Assembly (NCBI RefSeq): GCF_002813325.1
Contig: NZ_PHUG01000001.1
Coordinates: forward strand, 558,001-622,000
DNA length: 64,000 nucleotides
Reading direction: 5' to 3'
DNA from: Janthinobacterium sp. 64
GTDB taxonomy: Bacteria > Pseudomonadota > Gammaproteobacteria > Burkholderiales > Burkholderiaceae_D
In this document: positions 44,207 to 53,475 of the stretch, one piece after another
Layout: each line of letters starts with the position of its first letter
Numbering within the stretch: the first letter of the stretch is position 1
Made by a program: the position numbers and the translations under genes
Notes under the pieces: generated by a model
Told to the model about the DNA's origin: nothing
Database searches by the model: none
What the model saw: the letters and a program-made list of their open reading frames with translations, nothing else

Positions 44207-46492
44207 ATGATAGTACGATCACTCCGAATGTCCTTGCGCTTCATCCTGCCGCTGGCCCTGGTGCTGGGACTGTTTGCTTATATCGTGGTACCCCTGCTCG
44301 ACAACATCACCCTGCGCTGGTATGTGCGCGATCTCGACAGCCGGGCGGAATTGCTCGCTGGAACCCTCCGGCCCTCGCTCACCGAATACCTGCCCGCGCA
44401 AGACGCCACCCGCGTCAAAGAACTATTCCAGGGCGCCACGCGCGACGAACGCCTGATCGCCATCGGCTTTTGCGACAACGCGGGCCACTTGCTGTACCAG
44501 TCCGCGCAATACCCCGCTTCCATCGGTTGCTGGAGCACGCCTGCCACGGGCGGCTTGTACAAATCCCTGGCGCAATTACCGCAAGGCCAGGTCCACATCA
44601 GCGAAACGCCCGTGATGCAGGACGCATCGCAGCTGGGCCGTCTGGTGCTGGTGCAGGACATGAGCTTTGTCGAGCGCCGCAATACCGATACCAAACGTTT
44701 TATCTTTGCCTTCCTGGCCGTGCTGGCCGTGCTGATTTCCCTGATGACCGTGTTCGTTGCGCACCTGAGCTGGCGCGGCTGGCTGGCGGCCGTCAAGGAT
44801 ATTTTACGGGGCGAGTTGCTGCCGAAAAGTAATGGCGCAGTGGCCGCCGCCGCACCCGCCGCCGTACCCGCGCCGCCGCCGGAAATGCAGCCGCTGATCG
44901 GCGACTTGCGTGAATTGCTGCAGGAATACCACCTGGAACGCCAGGGCGATAACGGCTGGTCGTCCGACTGGACGCCGGACAAGCTGCGCGCCTTGCTGGA
45001 AGCGGACTTGCAGGGCGACCAGGTGCTCGTCGTGTCGAACCGCGAACCGTACATCCACACCAAAACGGAAGAGGGGATAGCGGTGCAGCGCCCGGCCAGC
45101 GGCCTGGTGACGGCCGTGGAAGCTGTGATGCGCGCGTGCTCCGGCACGTGGATCGCACATGGCGCCGGTTCCGCCGACCGCGAGACGGTCGATAAGCTCG
45201 ATCACGTGCCCGTGCCGCCCGACAACCCCAGCTATACCTTGCGCCGCGTCTGGCTGACGGATGAGGAAGAGCAGGGTTACTATTATGGCTTCGCCAATGA
45301 AGGCATGTGGCCGCTGTGCCATATCGCCCACGTGCGCCCCGTGTTCCGCTCGTCCGACTGGGAGCAGTATGTGAAAGTCAACCGGCGCTTTGCCGACGCC
45401 GTGATCGCCGAAGCGAAGGCGGACAACCCCGTCGTGCTGGTGCAGGATTACCACTTTGCCTTGCTGCCGCGCATGGTGCGCGAAGCCTTGCCGAAGGCGA
45501 CGATTATTACTTTCTGGCATATACCCTGGCCGAACTCGGAATCGTTCGGCATTTGCCCATGGCGGGAAGAAATCCTCGACGGCTTGCTGGGCAGCACGAT
45601 TCTTGGCTTCCACACGCCATTTCACCGCAAGAATTTCCTTGAAACGGTGGACCGCTACCTGGAAACGCGCATCGAGCCAGAGGCTTCCACGATTTCCTAC
45701 GGCGGCGAGATGACGCAGGTCGAGGATTATCCGATTTCCATCGCGTGGCCGGACGACAATCCGGACCAGCCCGACGTGGCCACCTGCCGTGCGCAAATCC
45801 GCAGCGAACTGGGCGTATCTGCCGACCACTTGCTGGGCATCGGCGTGGACCGCCTCGATTATACGAAAGGCATCGTCGAGCGCTTCCAGGCCGTCGAGCG
45901 CATGCTGGAACAGCAGCCCGGCATGGTGGGCAACTTTACTTTCGTGCAAATCGCCGCCCCCAGCCGCGCTTCGCTTGACGAATATCAAAGTTTCGACGCC
46001 CGGGTGCGCAAGATGGTCGAGCGCATCAACCGCCGCTTCGGCAGCGGCAACTATGTGCCCATCTTGCTGAAAGCCGAGCACCATGGCCAGGACGACTTGC
46101 AGCGCTATTTCCGCGCTTCCGAGGTGTGCATGGTGACGAGCTTGCATGACGGCATGAATCTGGTGGCCAAGGAATTCATCGCCGCGCGCGACGACGAGCT
46201 GGGCGTGCTGGTGCTGAGCCAGTTCACGGGCGCCGCGCGCGAGCTGCATGAAGCGCTGATCATCAACCCCTACCACATCGAGCAGGGCGCCGATGCGTTG
46301 TACCGTGCCCTCGTGATGCCGCCCGTGGAGCAGCGCGAGCGCATGAAGAGCATGCGGGCGAGAGTCAAACATTTCAATGTCTACCGCTGGGCGGGGCGCA
46401 TGCTGCTCGATGCCGCCCGTCTGCGCCAGCGCGACAAGGTCATGACGAAGATCGATGCCCACAGCCGCATCAAGCGGCGCAAGGGGCTCTGA
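44207..46492 (+). CDS. otsA: Trehalose-6-phosphate synthase with N-terminal membrane sensor-like domain
   Basis: 761 residues against about 470 for ordinary OtsA. The N-terminal extension has TM1 (about 10-30), an extracytoplasmic domain of about 130 residues, TM2 (about 165-187) and a linker with Ala/Pro. This layout is like a sensor kinase input module. The GT20 catalytic domain (about 272-740) has [48 protein letters not shown] and [15 protein letters not shown]. It joins UDP-glucose and glucose-6-phosphate. AAAGGAAAACG sets the start. The extension may tether the enzyme to the membrane and let it sense osmotic state directly; this is inference. The next gene overlaps by one base. Confidence 0.93.
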   Translation: MIVRSLRMSLRFILPLALVLGLFAYIVVPLLDNITLRWYVRDLDSRAELLAGTLRPSLTEYLPAQDATRVKELFQGATRDERLIAIGFCDNAGHLLYQSAQYPASIGCWSTPATGGLYKSLAQLPQGQVHISETPVMQDASQLGRLVLVQDMSFVERRNTDTKRFIFAFLAVLAVLISLMTVFVAHLSWRGWLAAVKDILRGELLPKSNGAVAAAAPAAVPAPPPEMQPLIGDLRELLQEYHLERQGDNGWSSDWTPDKLRALLEADLQGDQVLVVSNREPYIHTKTEEGIAVQRPASGLVTAVEAVMRACSGTWIAHGAGSADRETVDKLDHVPVPPDNPSYTLRRVWLTDEEEQGYYYGFANEGMWPLCHIAHVRPVFRSSDWEQYVKVNRRFADAVIAEAKADNPVVLVQDYHFALLPRMVREALPKATIITFWHIPWPNSESFGICPWREEILDGLLGSTILGFHTPFHRKNFLETVDRYLETRIEPEASTISYGGEMTQVEDYPISIAWPDDNPDQPDVATCRAQIRSELGVSADHLLGIGVDRLDYTKGIVERFQAVERMLEQQPGMVGNFTFVQIAAPSRASLDEYQSFDARVRKMVERINRRFGSGNYVPILLKAEHHGQDDLQRYFRASEVCMVTSLHDGMNLVAKEFIAARDDELGVLVLSQFTGAARELHEALIINPYHIEQGADALYRALVMPPVEQRERMKSMRARVKHFNVYRWAGRMLLDAARLRQRDKVMTKIDAHSRIKRRKGL

Positions 46493-47265
46493 TGACGCAG
46501 ACTCTTGACGATAGCGCGGCCTTGCTGCAACTGCTCAGTGCGCCCGGCACAGCCGTCTTCCTCGACTTCGACGGCACCCTGGTCGACCTGGCGCCCACGC
46601 CTGACGGCGTGCGCCTGGAAGCGGGCGTGGTCGACGCGCTGATGCTGCTGGCGCGCTGGCATGGCGGCGCGCTGGCCCTCATTTCCGGGCGTCCCATCGC
46701 CCAGATCGATGCCATGCTGGCGCCCTTGACCCTGCCCGTGGCCGGCGTGCACGGCGTGGAGCGGCGTGGCGCCGATGGCCAGTTTCACGTGGCGGCCACG
46801 CCCGATGTATCTCCCATGCTGGCGCGCGCGCAGGCGCTGGCGGCAATATATCCCGGCTTGCTGGTGGAACACAAGCGCGGCGCCGTGGCCCTGCATTACC
46901 GGCTGGCGCCGGAACTGGAACAGCTGTGCTTGCAGGAAATGACGGCAGCCGTGCAAGCGTGCCCGGGGGTATTGCTGTTGCATGGCAAAATGGTTCTGGA
47001 AGCCAAGCCGGCCGCCACGGACAAGGGTGGCGCCATCGCCGCCTTCATGGCCGAGGCTCCATTCAAGGGCCGCCGGCCCGTGTTCGCGGGCGATGACACC
47101 ACCGACGAGGCAGGCTTTGCCTTTGTACAACAAGCAGGCGGGCAGGGCGTGAAAGTGGGCAAGGGCCCCAGCGCCGCCACCCTGCGCCTGGCCAGCCCGG
47201 GCGCCTTGCGCACGGCGCTGCTGGCCGCGTCCCTATCCCCAGAAGGAGCAGATGATGACAACTGA
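46492..47265 (+). CDS. otsB: Trehalose-6-phosphate phosphatase
   Basis: 257 residues of the HAD superfamily. Motif I is VFLDFDGTLVDLAP (nucleophile Asp in DFDGT), motif II is LALISGRPIAQIDAML, and the acid motif is FAGDDTTDEAGFAFVQ. HGKMVLEAKPAATDKGGAIA is the cap and lysine segment. It removes phosphate from trehalose-6-phosphate to release trehalose. The ATG overlaps the otsA stop (TGATG), and the downstream gene begins 14 bases before its own stop, so the three genes are translationally coupled. Confidence 0.95.
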   Translation: MTQTLDDSAALLQLLSAPGTAVFLDFDGTLVDLAPTPDGVRLEAGVVDALMLLARWHGGALALISGRPIAQIDAMLAPLTLPVAGVHGVERRGADGQFHVAATPDVSPMLARAQALAAIYPGLLVEHKRGAVALHYRLAPELEQLCLQEMTAAVQACPGVLLLHGKMVLEAKPAATDKGGAIAAFMAEAPFKGRRPVFAGDDTTDEAGFAFVQQAGGQGVKVGKGPSAATLRLASPGALRTALLAASLSPEGADDDN

Positions 47266-49069
47266 TGACATTCCCGGCGGCGCGCCCGCGCAAGCGTCCC
47301 TCAACTGCGGCGTGGTGGGCAATTGCGCCTTCAGCGCCCTGATCGACCAGGCAGGGCAAGTCGTCTGGTCGTGCCTGCCCCGTTTCGATGGCGACCCCGT
47401 CTTCAACGGCTTGCTGGACGCGACGGAAAACGGCAGCGTCTGGGCCATCGACATCGAGAATTTCGCCCGCAGCGAGCAATTTTACGAGCCGAACACGGCC
47501 GTGCTGCGCACGCGCCTGTACGATACGCAGGGGCGCGGCGTGGAAATCACGGATTTCGCGCCCCGATTCCTCAGCCGCGACCGCATGTTCCGCCCGCTGA
47601 TGCTGATCCGCCGCGTGCGCCCGCTCGACCACGCCGTGCGCATCCGCGTGCGCCTGCGCCCCCGCTACGACTGGGGCAGGCTGGCGCCGCAAATCACGCA
47701 GGGCAGCCACCACATCCGCTATGTGGGGCCGGAACAGACCTTGCGCCTGAACACGGATGTTTCGCTGAACTATGTATTGAGCGAAACGTATTTCGTGCTG
47801 GGAGGCACGGCCAACTTCCTGCTGGGCCCCGACGAAACCCTGGCCGGCGGCATCGACGAGACGGCGCGCATCTTCGAAAAGGAAACCATCAACTATTGGC
47901 GTACCTACACGCGCCGCCTGGCCGTGCCGCTGGAATGGCAGGACGTGGTCATCCGCGCGGCCATCACCTTGAAACTGTCTTTATATGAAGACACGGGCGC
48001 CATCATCGCCGCCATGACGACGAGCATTCCGGAAGCGCCCGGCAGCAGCCGCAACTGGGATTACCGCTATTGCTGGCTGCGCGACGCCTTCTTCGTCGTG
48101 CGCGCATTGAACAGCCTGTCGGAAGTGGGCACGATGGAAGAGTATTTGCGCTGGCTGACGAACATCGTCGCCCGCTCGAAAGGCGGCCACATCCAGCCCC
48201 TGTACGGCATCGGCCTGGAAGAGCAGTTGCCCGAATCGACGCTAGCCCACTTGCCTGGCTACCGCGGCAACGGTCCCGTGCGCGTGGGCAACCAGGCGCA
48301 GGAACACTTCCAGCACGATGTCTACGGCAATATCGTGCTGGGCGCGGCGCAGGCTTTCCTCGACCACCGTTTGTTCCACCGGGCGGGAAAAGCCGAGTTC
48401 GCCGCGCTGGAAGCCGTGGGCGACCAGGCCTTCAAACTGCACGCGGAACCGGACGCGGGCATGTGGGAGCTGCGCACGCGCGCCAGGGTCCATACCTCGT
48501 CCATGCTGATGAGCTGGGCCGCCTGCGACCGCCTGGCGAAAGTGGCGCATAAGCTGGGCTTGCCTGACCGCGCCGACCACTGGAACAGCCGCGCCGTGCT
48601 GATCCGCGAGCGCCTGCTGCGCGAAGCGTGGAGCGAGGAGCGCCAGGCCTTCGCGGAAAGCCTGGGCGGGCGCGACCTCGACGCGTCCGTCCTGCTGATG
48701 GCGGAAGTCAACTTCATCGACCCCATGGACCCCCGTTTCATCGCGACAGTCGACGCGCTGGAAGCGTCGCTGTGCGACGGCCCCTACATGCGCCGCTACG
48801 AAGCGCCCGACGACTTTGGCAAGCCCGAGACCGCCTTCAACATCTGCACCTTCTGGCGCATCGACGCCCTGGCGCGCATCGGCAGGAAAGACGAAGCGCG
48901 CAAAATCTTCGAGACCATGCTGCTGGCGCGCAACCACCTGGGCTTGCTGTCGGAAGACACGCATCCCGTGACGGGCGAAATGTGGGGGAACTTTCCGCAG
49001 ACGTATTCGATGGTGGGACTCATCAACTGCGCGGTCAGGTTGTCGGCGCCTTGGGATAGCGCTGTTTAA
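47252..49069 (+). CDS. Glycoside hydrolase family 15 protein (glucoamylase/trehalase-like)
   Basis: 605 residues. The N-terminal beta domain has LNCGVVGNCAFSALIDQAGQ and VVWSCLPRFDGDPVF, standard for bacterial GH15. The alpha/alpha-barrel has GSSRNWDYRYCWLRDAFFVV, MWELRTRARVHTSSMLMSWA with the likely general acid, and HPVTGEMWGNFPQTYSMVGL with the general base. AGAAGGAGCAG precedes the start within the otsB end. GH15 proteins cleave alpha-glucosidic links; some are trehalases. In an otsAB operon it could recycle trehalose or work on alpha-glucans. The substrate cannot be told from sequence. No signal peptide is visible, so it is cytoplasmic. Confidence 0.92.
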   Translation: MMTTDDIPGGAPAQASLNCGVVGNCAFSALIDQAGQVVWSCLPRFDGDPVFNGLLDATENGSVWAIDIENFARSEQFYEPNTAVLRTRLYDTQGRGVEITDFAPRFLSRDRMFRPLMLIRRVRPLDHAVRIRVRLRPRYDWGRLAPQITQGSHHIRYVGPEQTLRLNTDVSLNYVLSETYFVLGGTANFLLGPDETLAGGIDETARIFEKETINYWRTYTRRLAVPLEWQDVVIRAAITLKLSLYEDTGAIIAAMTTSIPEAPGSSRNWDYRYCWLRDAFFVVRALNSLSEVGTMEEYLRWLTNIVARSKGGHIQPLYGIGLEEQLPESTLAHLPGYRGNGPVRVGNQAQEHFQHDVYGNIVLGAAQAFLDHRLFHRAGKAEFAALEAVGDQAFKLHAEPDAGMWELRTRARVHTSSMLMSWAACDRLAKVAHKLGLPDRADHWNSRAVLIRERLLREAWSEERQAFAESLGGRDLDASVLLMAEVNFIDPMDPRFIATVDALEASLCDGPYMRRYEAPDDFGKPETAFNICTFWRIDALARIGRKDEARKIFETMLLARNHLGLLSEDTHPVTGEMWGNFPQTYSMVGLINCAVRLSAPWDSAV

Positions 49070-49087
49070 GTGCGGGCCTGGATCGCA

Positions 49088-49181
49088 GGCCTGAGAAAAT
49101 GTCCAGGGCTGCGTTGCTTGGGCTTGCCGTACATTCGTACTGTCTGCGCCCGCGCGCCTTGCCCTGGGCATTTTTCAGGCC
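49088..49181. repeat. Long imperfect inverted repeat element
   Basis: GGCCTGAGAAAATGTCCAGGGC (49088-49109) is matched in reverse complement by 49161-49181, differing by one substitution and one base insertion. Between lie more dyad parts, with GTACATTCGTAC near the centre. The 94-base unit could fold as one long hairpin. It looks like a miniature dispersed element or a strong transcription barrier after the GH15 gene. It marks the edge of a segment of broken genes. I saw only this copy. Confidence 0.55.
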
Positions 49182-49260
49182 CGCTGGGCCCGAGGTGCCC
49201 GGGCTGGAGACTCGGGCCTTGGTTTGTTTTGCCATGGGAAATTTTGGAAAAACAGAGAAA

Positions 49261-49476
49261 TCAGAGGCTTATGTCTGGACATTGCAGGGAAATGGCCGTC
49301 GAATCGCGCGTGTCCGTGATCCGCGCCGTGACGGGCTCGTTGTAGACGGTGTTGTAGTCGAGCACGAACGGTTCATGGTCCCACGACGTGACGGCGCCCG
49401 TGAGGCCTGCCACGATGAGGAAAAGGGCGATGGTGAGACCGGCCCAGCGGTGTATGACAGTCCAGAAAGCGCGCAT
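49261..49476 (-). pseudogene. Truncated PepSY-associated membrane protein
   Basis: 71 residues. The start MRAFWTVIHRWAGLTIALFL then IVAGLTGAVTSWDHE is the recognisable N-terminus of PepSY-TM proteins (normally 370-520 residues, linked to iron reduction or siderophore uptake). The frame departs from the family after the SWDHE motif and stops 35 residues later. A GAAGG site precedes the ATG at 49476. Only the first membrane helix is left, so no function is expected. Confidence 0.65.
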
Positions 49477-49660
49477 GCGGTACAAACCTTCAACATGAAA
49501 CCGGCTTGTTGCCGCCAGCAGGCGCCATGGCGGCGCACAGGGAACGCCAGGCATGGGCCTGGTATTCAGGCGTTTGTCCAGCGCCATTGGCGTTGGCCCG
49601 GGGCAAACCGCGCATGCTAAGATGTTGCTGGCAATAAGTTAATTTGCATTCCTGCTCGCC

Positions 49661-49927
49661 ATGCGCCAGCTCGAAGTGCTGCGCCTGGAGCAACTGGACG
49701 ACCCGCAGCTACGCTGGGCACGGGACGTGCTGGGCCGGCAAGTGGGCCACATGACGCACCTGGTCGACGATTTGACGGAAGTGTCGCGCATCACGCGGGG
49801 GCGCCTGGAGTTGCGCCGCGATTATGTCGTGGGCGATACGCGATTTACCAGGTGGATGGCAAGTATGATCTGGCGGCGAAGGCGGCAGATGCGGCAGATG
49901 CAGGGCAAGCGGGAAACAAATGCTTGA
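49661..49927 (+). pseudogene. Histidine kinase fragment (end of HisKA domain)
   Basis: 88 codons. [20 protein letters not shown] followed by [20 protein letters not shown] is the second helix of a HisKA domain as found in chemotaxis-type hybrid kinases, where it follows the phospho-histidine helix. That histidine helix and the ATPase domain are both absent. After about residue 60 the sequence becomes low-complexity ([10 protein letters not shown]). It is the remnant of a deleted kinase gene, lying in the same decayed segment as the PepSY fragment. Confidence 0.65.
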
Positions 49928-49999
49928 AACCCGGGTGTGCGATGAAGCTCAGGCCCGCTCGGGGACGACGCGGCCGTCAGCGGCATTGGATGGAAAGAC

Positions 50000-50515
50000 A
50001 TGGAACAATTGACAGAACTTGAAAACGCCGTTTTCCAGTTGCGCATGGGATTTGGGCATGCCGACCGCTGCGTGGACTGGGCCGTGGAGCGTTTGCGCCT
50101 GGACCAGGAAGGTGACGACCTCGAGGTCGTGCTGCTGGCCAGCGCCCGGGGGCGTGATGAGGCGCTGGCGCTGGCCGAGGTGATCATCGCGCGCTACCGG
50201 GGCGCGCAGCGGCTTGACGAGCAGTTCTTGGCCGGCAAATACATCGTCGAACTGCGCGCCGCCTATCTCGCAGGGCGGGAAAGCGCGTCGTCGCTCGATG
50301 CCATCCTGACCCGCTTGTACCCGGCGCTAGCTTATCCCGACTGGCTGGTCATGCTTAGCCGTAATTGCGAATATGCGACGGATGTGCCGAATTTCGGGCA
50401 GCCGTTCGAGGATGAATTTCACTATATCGCCAGCCTGTGGGCGCAGGCGGAGAGCCTGGCCGCGTTTGAGCGTGCATACCGCCGACAGACCTCCAATGAA
50501 CATGACATCAGGTAA
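50000..50515 (+). CDS. Hypothetical cytoplasmic protein, possibly immunity-type
   Basis: 171 residues, acidic and helical, with no signal or membrane segments. GGAAAGAC precedes the ATG. Motifs such as WAVERLRLDQEGDDLEVVLL, EQFLAGKYIVELRAAYLAGR, YPDWLVMLSRNCEYATDVPN and FEDEFHYIASLWAQAESLAA look conserved rather than random. The style resembles immunity or helper proteins in polymorphic toxin loci, but I cannot name a family. It is followed 8 bases later by an interrupted gene on the same strand. Confidence 0.6.
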   Translation: MEQLTELENAVFQLRMGFGHADRCVDWAVERLRLDQEGDDLEVVLLASARGRDEALALAEVIIARYRGAQRLDEQFLAGKYIVELRAAYLAGRESASSLDAILTRLYPALAYPDWLVMLSRNCEYATDVPNFGQPFEDEFHYIASLWAQAESLAAFERAYRRQTSNEHDIR

Positions 50516-50522
50516 AGTGCGA

Positions 50523-50927
50523 ATGATCGACAACAAAGTGCTGCATGCGCTGGGACTCAGCGCAACCATGCTGCGTCATCTCGATGGCGATAGCGTTGTG
50601 GCGCCATTCGACTACCTTTGCCAGGAGGCGCGCGCGTGGCGTGCCTCGGCCATTGCCGGGCGCGGCATCGTGGCCTTGTGGGAATGCGGCATGGTGCTCG
50701 ATTACTTCAATCGCGCCAACGGCCGCTTCGAGCGCTGCAGCCTGTAAAATATTGACGAGGTGTGGTGTAGCTACGCCTCGCTGCAAGGCTTGCTGGCCGA
50801 GCTGTTTCTTAGTGTTTACGAGGATGAGGTGGAGCGCCTGCTGGCGGAGGCGGATGATCCCGGGATCGATTATCGCCGTTGGCGTGCAGCTTTTGGGGCG
50901 AGCTGTGTGGAGTGCCCCGGGGAGTAA
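50523..50927 (+). pseudogene. Hypothetical gene interrupted by an in-frame stop codon
   Basis: The frame opens MIDNKVLHALGLSATMLRHL and continues to GRFERCSL, where a TAA (50745-50747) stops it after 74 codons. The same frame then runs on without shift for 59 codons, NIDEVWCSYASLQGLLAELF to ASCVECPGE and TAA at 50927, with equally gene-like composition. A single AAA-to-TAA change would explain it. The whole is 134 codons. Either the gene is freshly dead, or a short 74-residue product is made, or the stop is read through. Family unknown; the neighbouring gene suggests an immunity-type locus. Confidence 0.6.
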
Positions 50928-50949
50928 GCATCGCACCTCGGCGCTCGGT

Positions 50950-51198
50950 ATGGTATTGGCCCACCGCGTCCTGCTTGGTTTCGATATGGGGGCTCGCGTG
51001 GTAGCACATTGCGAAGTTTATATGCTGGACTCGCTGGTCGTGGCAGTCAATGGTGCATGTCAGGTTGAATTGTTGGACGAGCTGCGCCGCCACCCTCTGA
51101 TTCCACTGTTGAAACAACGAATTGCCAGTCTCGATGTCCATGTGTTGGCACACGCAGACCTGGCAATCTTTGAACACTATATGGGCGCCATCTCGTAA
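50950..51198 (+). CDS. Hypothetical protein or C-terminal remnant
   Basis: 82 codons: MVLAHRVLLGFDMGARVVAH, then VYMLDSLVVAVNGACQVELL and HVLAHADLAIFEHYMGAIS. Composition is gene-like and the end resembles the C-terminus of a small folded protein. No ribosome site precedes the ATG, and the frame overlaps the interrupted gene upstream without another good start. It may be a remnant whose 5' part was lost. No family recognised. Confidence 0.4.
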   Translation: MVLAHRVLLGFDMGARVVAHCEVYMLDSLVVAVNGACQVELLDELRRHPLIPLLKQRIASLDVHVLAHADLAIFEHYMGAIS

Positions 51199-51228
51199 CG
51201 TTGCGTCTACATGGGCCGCATTTCCCGA

Positions 51229-51256
51229 GAGTGGCCGCCTGAGCAGGCCGCCACTC
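51229..51256. terminator. Stem-loop between convergent genes
   Basis: GAGTGGC-C-GCCTG, loop AG, CAGGC-C-GCCACTC: stems of 7 and 5 bp separated by a C/C mismatch, between the stop of the hypothetical gene (+) and the stop of the MFS gene (-). It is symmetric and may end both transcripts, but there is no T-run. Confidence 0.5.
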
Positions 51257-51266
51257 GCTTACACCA

Positions 51267-52484
51267 TCAAGCCGGCTGTGCGCCGCCCACATTGCGGCTG
51301 CGGTTTTCCACCAGCACGGAAATACCGAGCACGACGATGCCGCCGCAGGCCAGCATGGCGCCGACCCAGCCCGTCGAGCGCAAGCCCATGCCCATGGCGA
51401 TGGCGATGCCGCCGGCCCAGGCGCCCAGCGCGTTGGCGATGTTGAAGGCGGAATGGTTGAGGGCGGCGGCCACGGTTTGCGCGTCGCCGGCCACGTCCAT
51501 CAGCCGCGTCTGTACGGCGGGAGCGACGGCGATGCCGGCGCCGATGGCAAACAGGTTGATCGCCGTCAGCCAGACATTGCTGCTGGTATAAGTAAACGCG
51601 GCCAGGGCGGCCACGTTCCACAGCAGCACGCCGAAGATGGTCCACAGGCGCGAGCGGTCGGCCAGCCAGCCGCCGATCAGATTGCCCAAGGTCATGCCGA
51701 CACCGATGATGGCCAGCAAGATGGAAATGACCAGGGGCGACACTTTCGTGATTTCCAGCAAGGTGGGCGTGATGAAGGTGTAGACGGCGAACATGCCGCC
51801 GAAGCCGATCGCCACCATCAGCAGGGTCAGCCACACTTGCAGGCGGCGGAACACGCCCAGCTCGCGGCGCGGGCTCGAATCGCCGGCGGCCACCATGGGC
51901 ACGAAGATGCGCACCATCAGCATGGTCAGCAAGCCCAGCGCGGCGACCAGCAAAAAGGCCGAGCGCCAGCCCAGGGTCTGGCCGATATACGTGGCCAGCG
52001 GCACGCCGAAGATATTGGCGACCGTTAAACCCATCAGGACGCGGGCGACGGCCTGGCCCCGTTTGTCCGGTTCGGCCAGGGCTGCCGCCACCAGCGCCGC
52101 CACGCCAAAGTAGGCGCCATGCGGGATGCCGGCCACGAAGCGGGCCACCACCAGCAAGCCATAATTCGGGGCGATGGCGCTGAGCAAGTTACCACCAGCG
52201 AACATCAGCATCAGGCAGATCAGCATCAGGCGGCGCGGCATGCGCGCCAGGAAAATCGTGATCAGGGGCGCGCCGATGACCACGCCCAGCGCATAGGCGC
52301 TGATCATGTGGCTCATCTGCGGCAAGGTCGTGCCCAGGTCGTCGGCGACCACGGGCAGGATGCTCATGGAGGCGAATTCGCCCGTGCCGATGGCCAGGCC
52401 GCCGATGGCCAGGGCCAGGTCGGCATAGCCGGCGCCAAAAGGCGCAGTGACGCGCGGAATCAATGGGTCTACGGAGGCGTGCAT
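51267..52484 (-). CDS. MFS transporter, DHA1 family (AraJ/YdhP-like exporter)
   Basis: 405 residues from the ATG at 52484, with twelve predicted membrane helices. Helix 1 has LALAIGGLAIGTGEFASMSI. The loop 2-3 region LITIFLARMPRRLMLICLML and helix 4 VVARFVAGIPHGAYFGVAAL are typical of drug:H+ antiporters of the AraJ/YdhP group. The inner repeat has WRSAFLLVAALGLLTMLMV. It likely exports sugars or small drugs, but the substrate is not predictable. An ATG at 52559 would add 25 residues without a ribosome site. Confidence 0.88.
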   Translation of the reverse strand: MHASVDPLIPRVTAPFGAGYADLALAIGGLAIGTGEFASMSILPVVADDLGTTLPQMSHMISAYALGVVIGAPLITIFLARMPRRLMLICLMLMFAGGNLLSAIAPNYGLLVVARFVAGIPHGAYFGVAALVAAALAEPDKRGQAVARVLMGLTVANIFGVPLATYIGQTLGWRSAFLLVAALGLLTMLMVRIFVPMVAAGDSSPRRELGVFRRLQVWLTLLMVAIGFGGMFAVYTFITPTLLEITKVSPLVISILLAIIGVGMTLGNLIGGWLADRSRLWTIFGVLLWNVAALAAFTYTSSNVWLTAINLFAIGAGIAVAPAVQTRLMDVAGDAQTVAAALNHSAFNIANALGAWAGGIAIAMGMGLRSTGWVGAMLACGGIVVLGISVLVENRSRNVGGAQPA

Positions 52485-53007
52485 ATTCTTGTTAGTTGGG
52501 TAAAGAATGACAGGGTGGAGAGGCGTGCTGTGGTCCGGCCGGAAATGGCAATGCGCCACCAGAGTCGGCGGCTGGCCGGTATTTTCGGGCTATAACAACT
52601 GCCCAAGGACAACATTGTAAAAGATTCGGGCAAGCTCTGCTGGGCGACGGCTAAAATTTGCTGCACTGCACACACCGATGATGGCTCTTGTTGTTAACGA
52701 TAACACGGAATGCGCGCGATTCCGTCACGGGCTCAGCGAAGAAAAGCTGGCTGTGGCGGAAATGGTATGGCTTGCGTACTGCTGTGCTAATGATTGCTGC
52801 AGGGCTTGCAGTGCCGCCATATAGGCGCGGTGGAACAGGTCCGCCGGCGAGCACTCGACTTGCAGGGCGGGCGGGGGCCTGGCACTGTGTAAATTTGCGT
52901 CCGCTGGTCGGATTTTTCGGACAACCTTGCTGGAGCAGGCCAGCGGTGTGGTCATGCCGGAGTAAAAAGACGTATAAATAAGGCAATGATCTTTCGGGAG
53001 GATTGCC
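52485..53007. other. Intergenic stretch without a supported gene
   Basis: 523 bases between the divergent MFS and DUF421 genes. It must hold both promoters; a TATAAA is present about 35 bases before the DUF421 ATG. Open frames here (for example 52688-52981 +) have no ribosome site and no motifs, and composition is mixed. I see nothing else in it. Confidence 0.4.
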
Positions 53008-53466
53008 ATGTTCGATCTGAATGTGCCGGTGTGGGAATTGGTGGTGCGCGCCGTCATCGTCTACCTTGCCTTGCTGCTGATGGTGCGCATGACGGGCAAG
53101 CGGACGGTGGGGCAATTTACGCCGTTTGACTTGCTGGTCGTCATGCTGCTGAGCGAAGCGGTATCGAACTCGCTGTCGGGCGGCGACGATTCGATTCCTG
53201 GCGGCCTGGTGCTGGCCTTGACCCTGATCTGTCTCAACATGCTGATCGCATGGCTGAGTTCACGCAGCCGCAAGTTCGCCGATCTGGTCGATGGCAAGCC
53301 CGTGCTGCTGGGCCGCGACGGCCACATTTTCGACGATGTCGTCAAGAAATGCAGGGTGGCAGGCGGTGATGTGGAACAGGCGCTGCGCGAGGCGGACTGT
53401 TCGTTGCAGGACATGAAATGCGCATTCCTGGAAGCCGATGGCAAGATCACCATCCTGCAAAAATAA
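53008..53466 (+). CDS. DUF421 family membrane protein
   Basis: 152 residues. Two or three N-terminal helices lead into the DUF421 core: VRMTGKRTVGQFTPFDLLVV then MLLSEAVSNSL, and after the last helix a cytoplasmic part with VDGKPVLLGRDGHIFDDVVK. CGGGAGGATTGCC precedes the ATG. The family includes Bacillus YetF and YrbG-like proteins; function is unknown. It is somewhat short for the family, ending soon after the C-terminal domain. Confidence 0.88.
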   Translation: MFDLNVPVWELVVRAVIVYLALLLMVRMTGKRTVGQFTPFDLLVVMLLSEAVSNSLSGGDDSIPGGLVLALTLICLNMLIAWLSSRSRKFADLVDGKPVLLGRDGHIFDDVVKKCRVAGGDVEQALREADCSLQDMKCAFLEADGKITILQK

Positions 53467-53475
53467 GCGGCCCGA

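Noticed and set aside
49661..49927. Stand-alone small HisKA protein
   Set aside because: It lacks the phospho-histidine helix and the ATPase domain and ends in low-complexity sequence, so it is a fragment.
52688..52981. Open frame of 97 codons between the MFS and DUF421 genes
   Set aside because: It has Trp/Arg/Cys-rich sequence without a start signal and lies in a region that must hold two divergent promoters.
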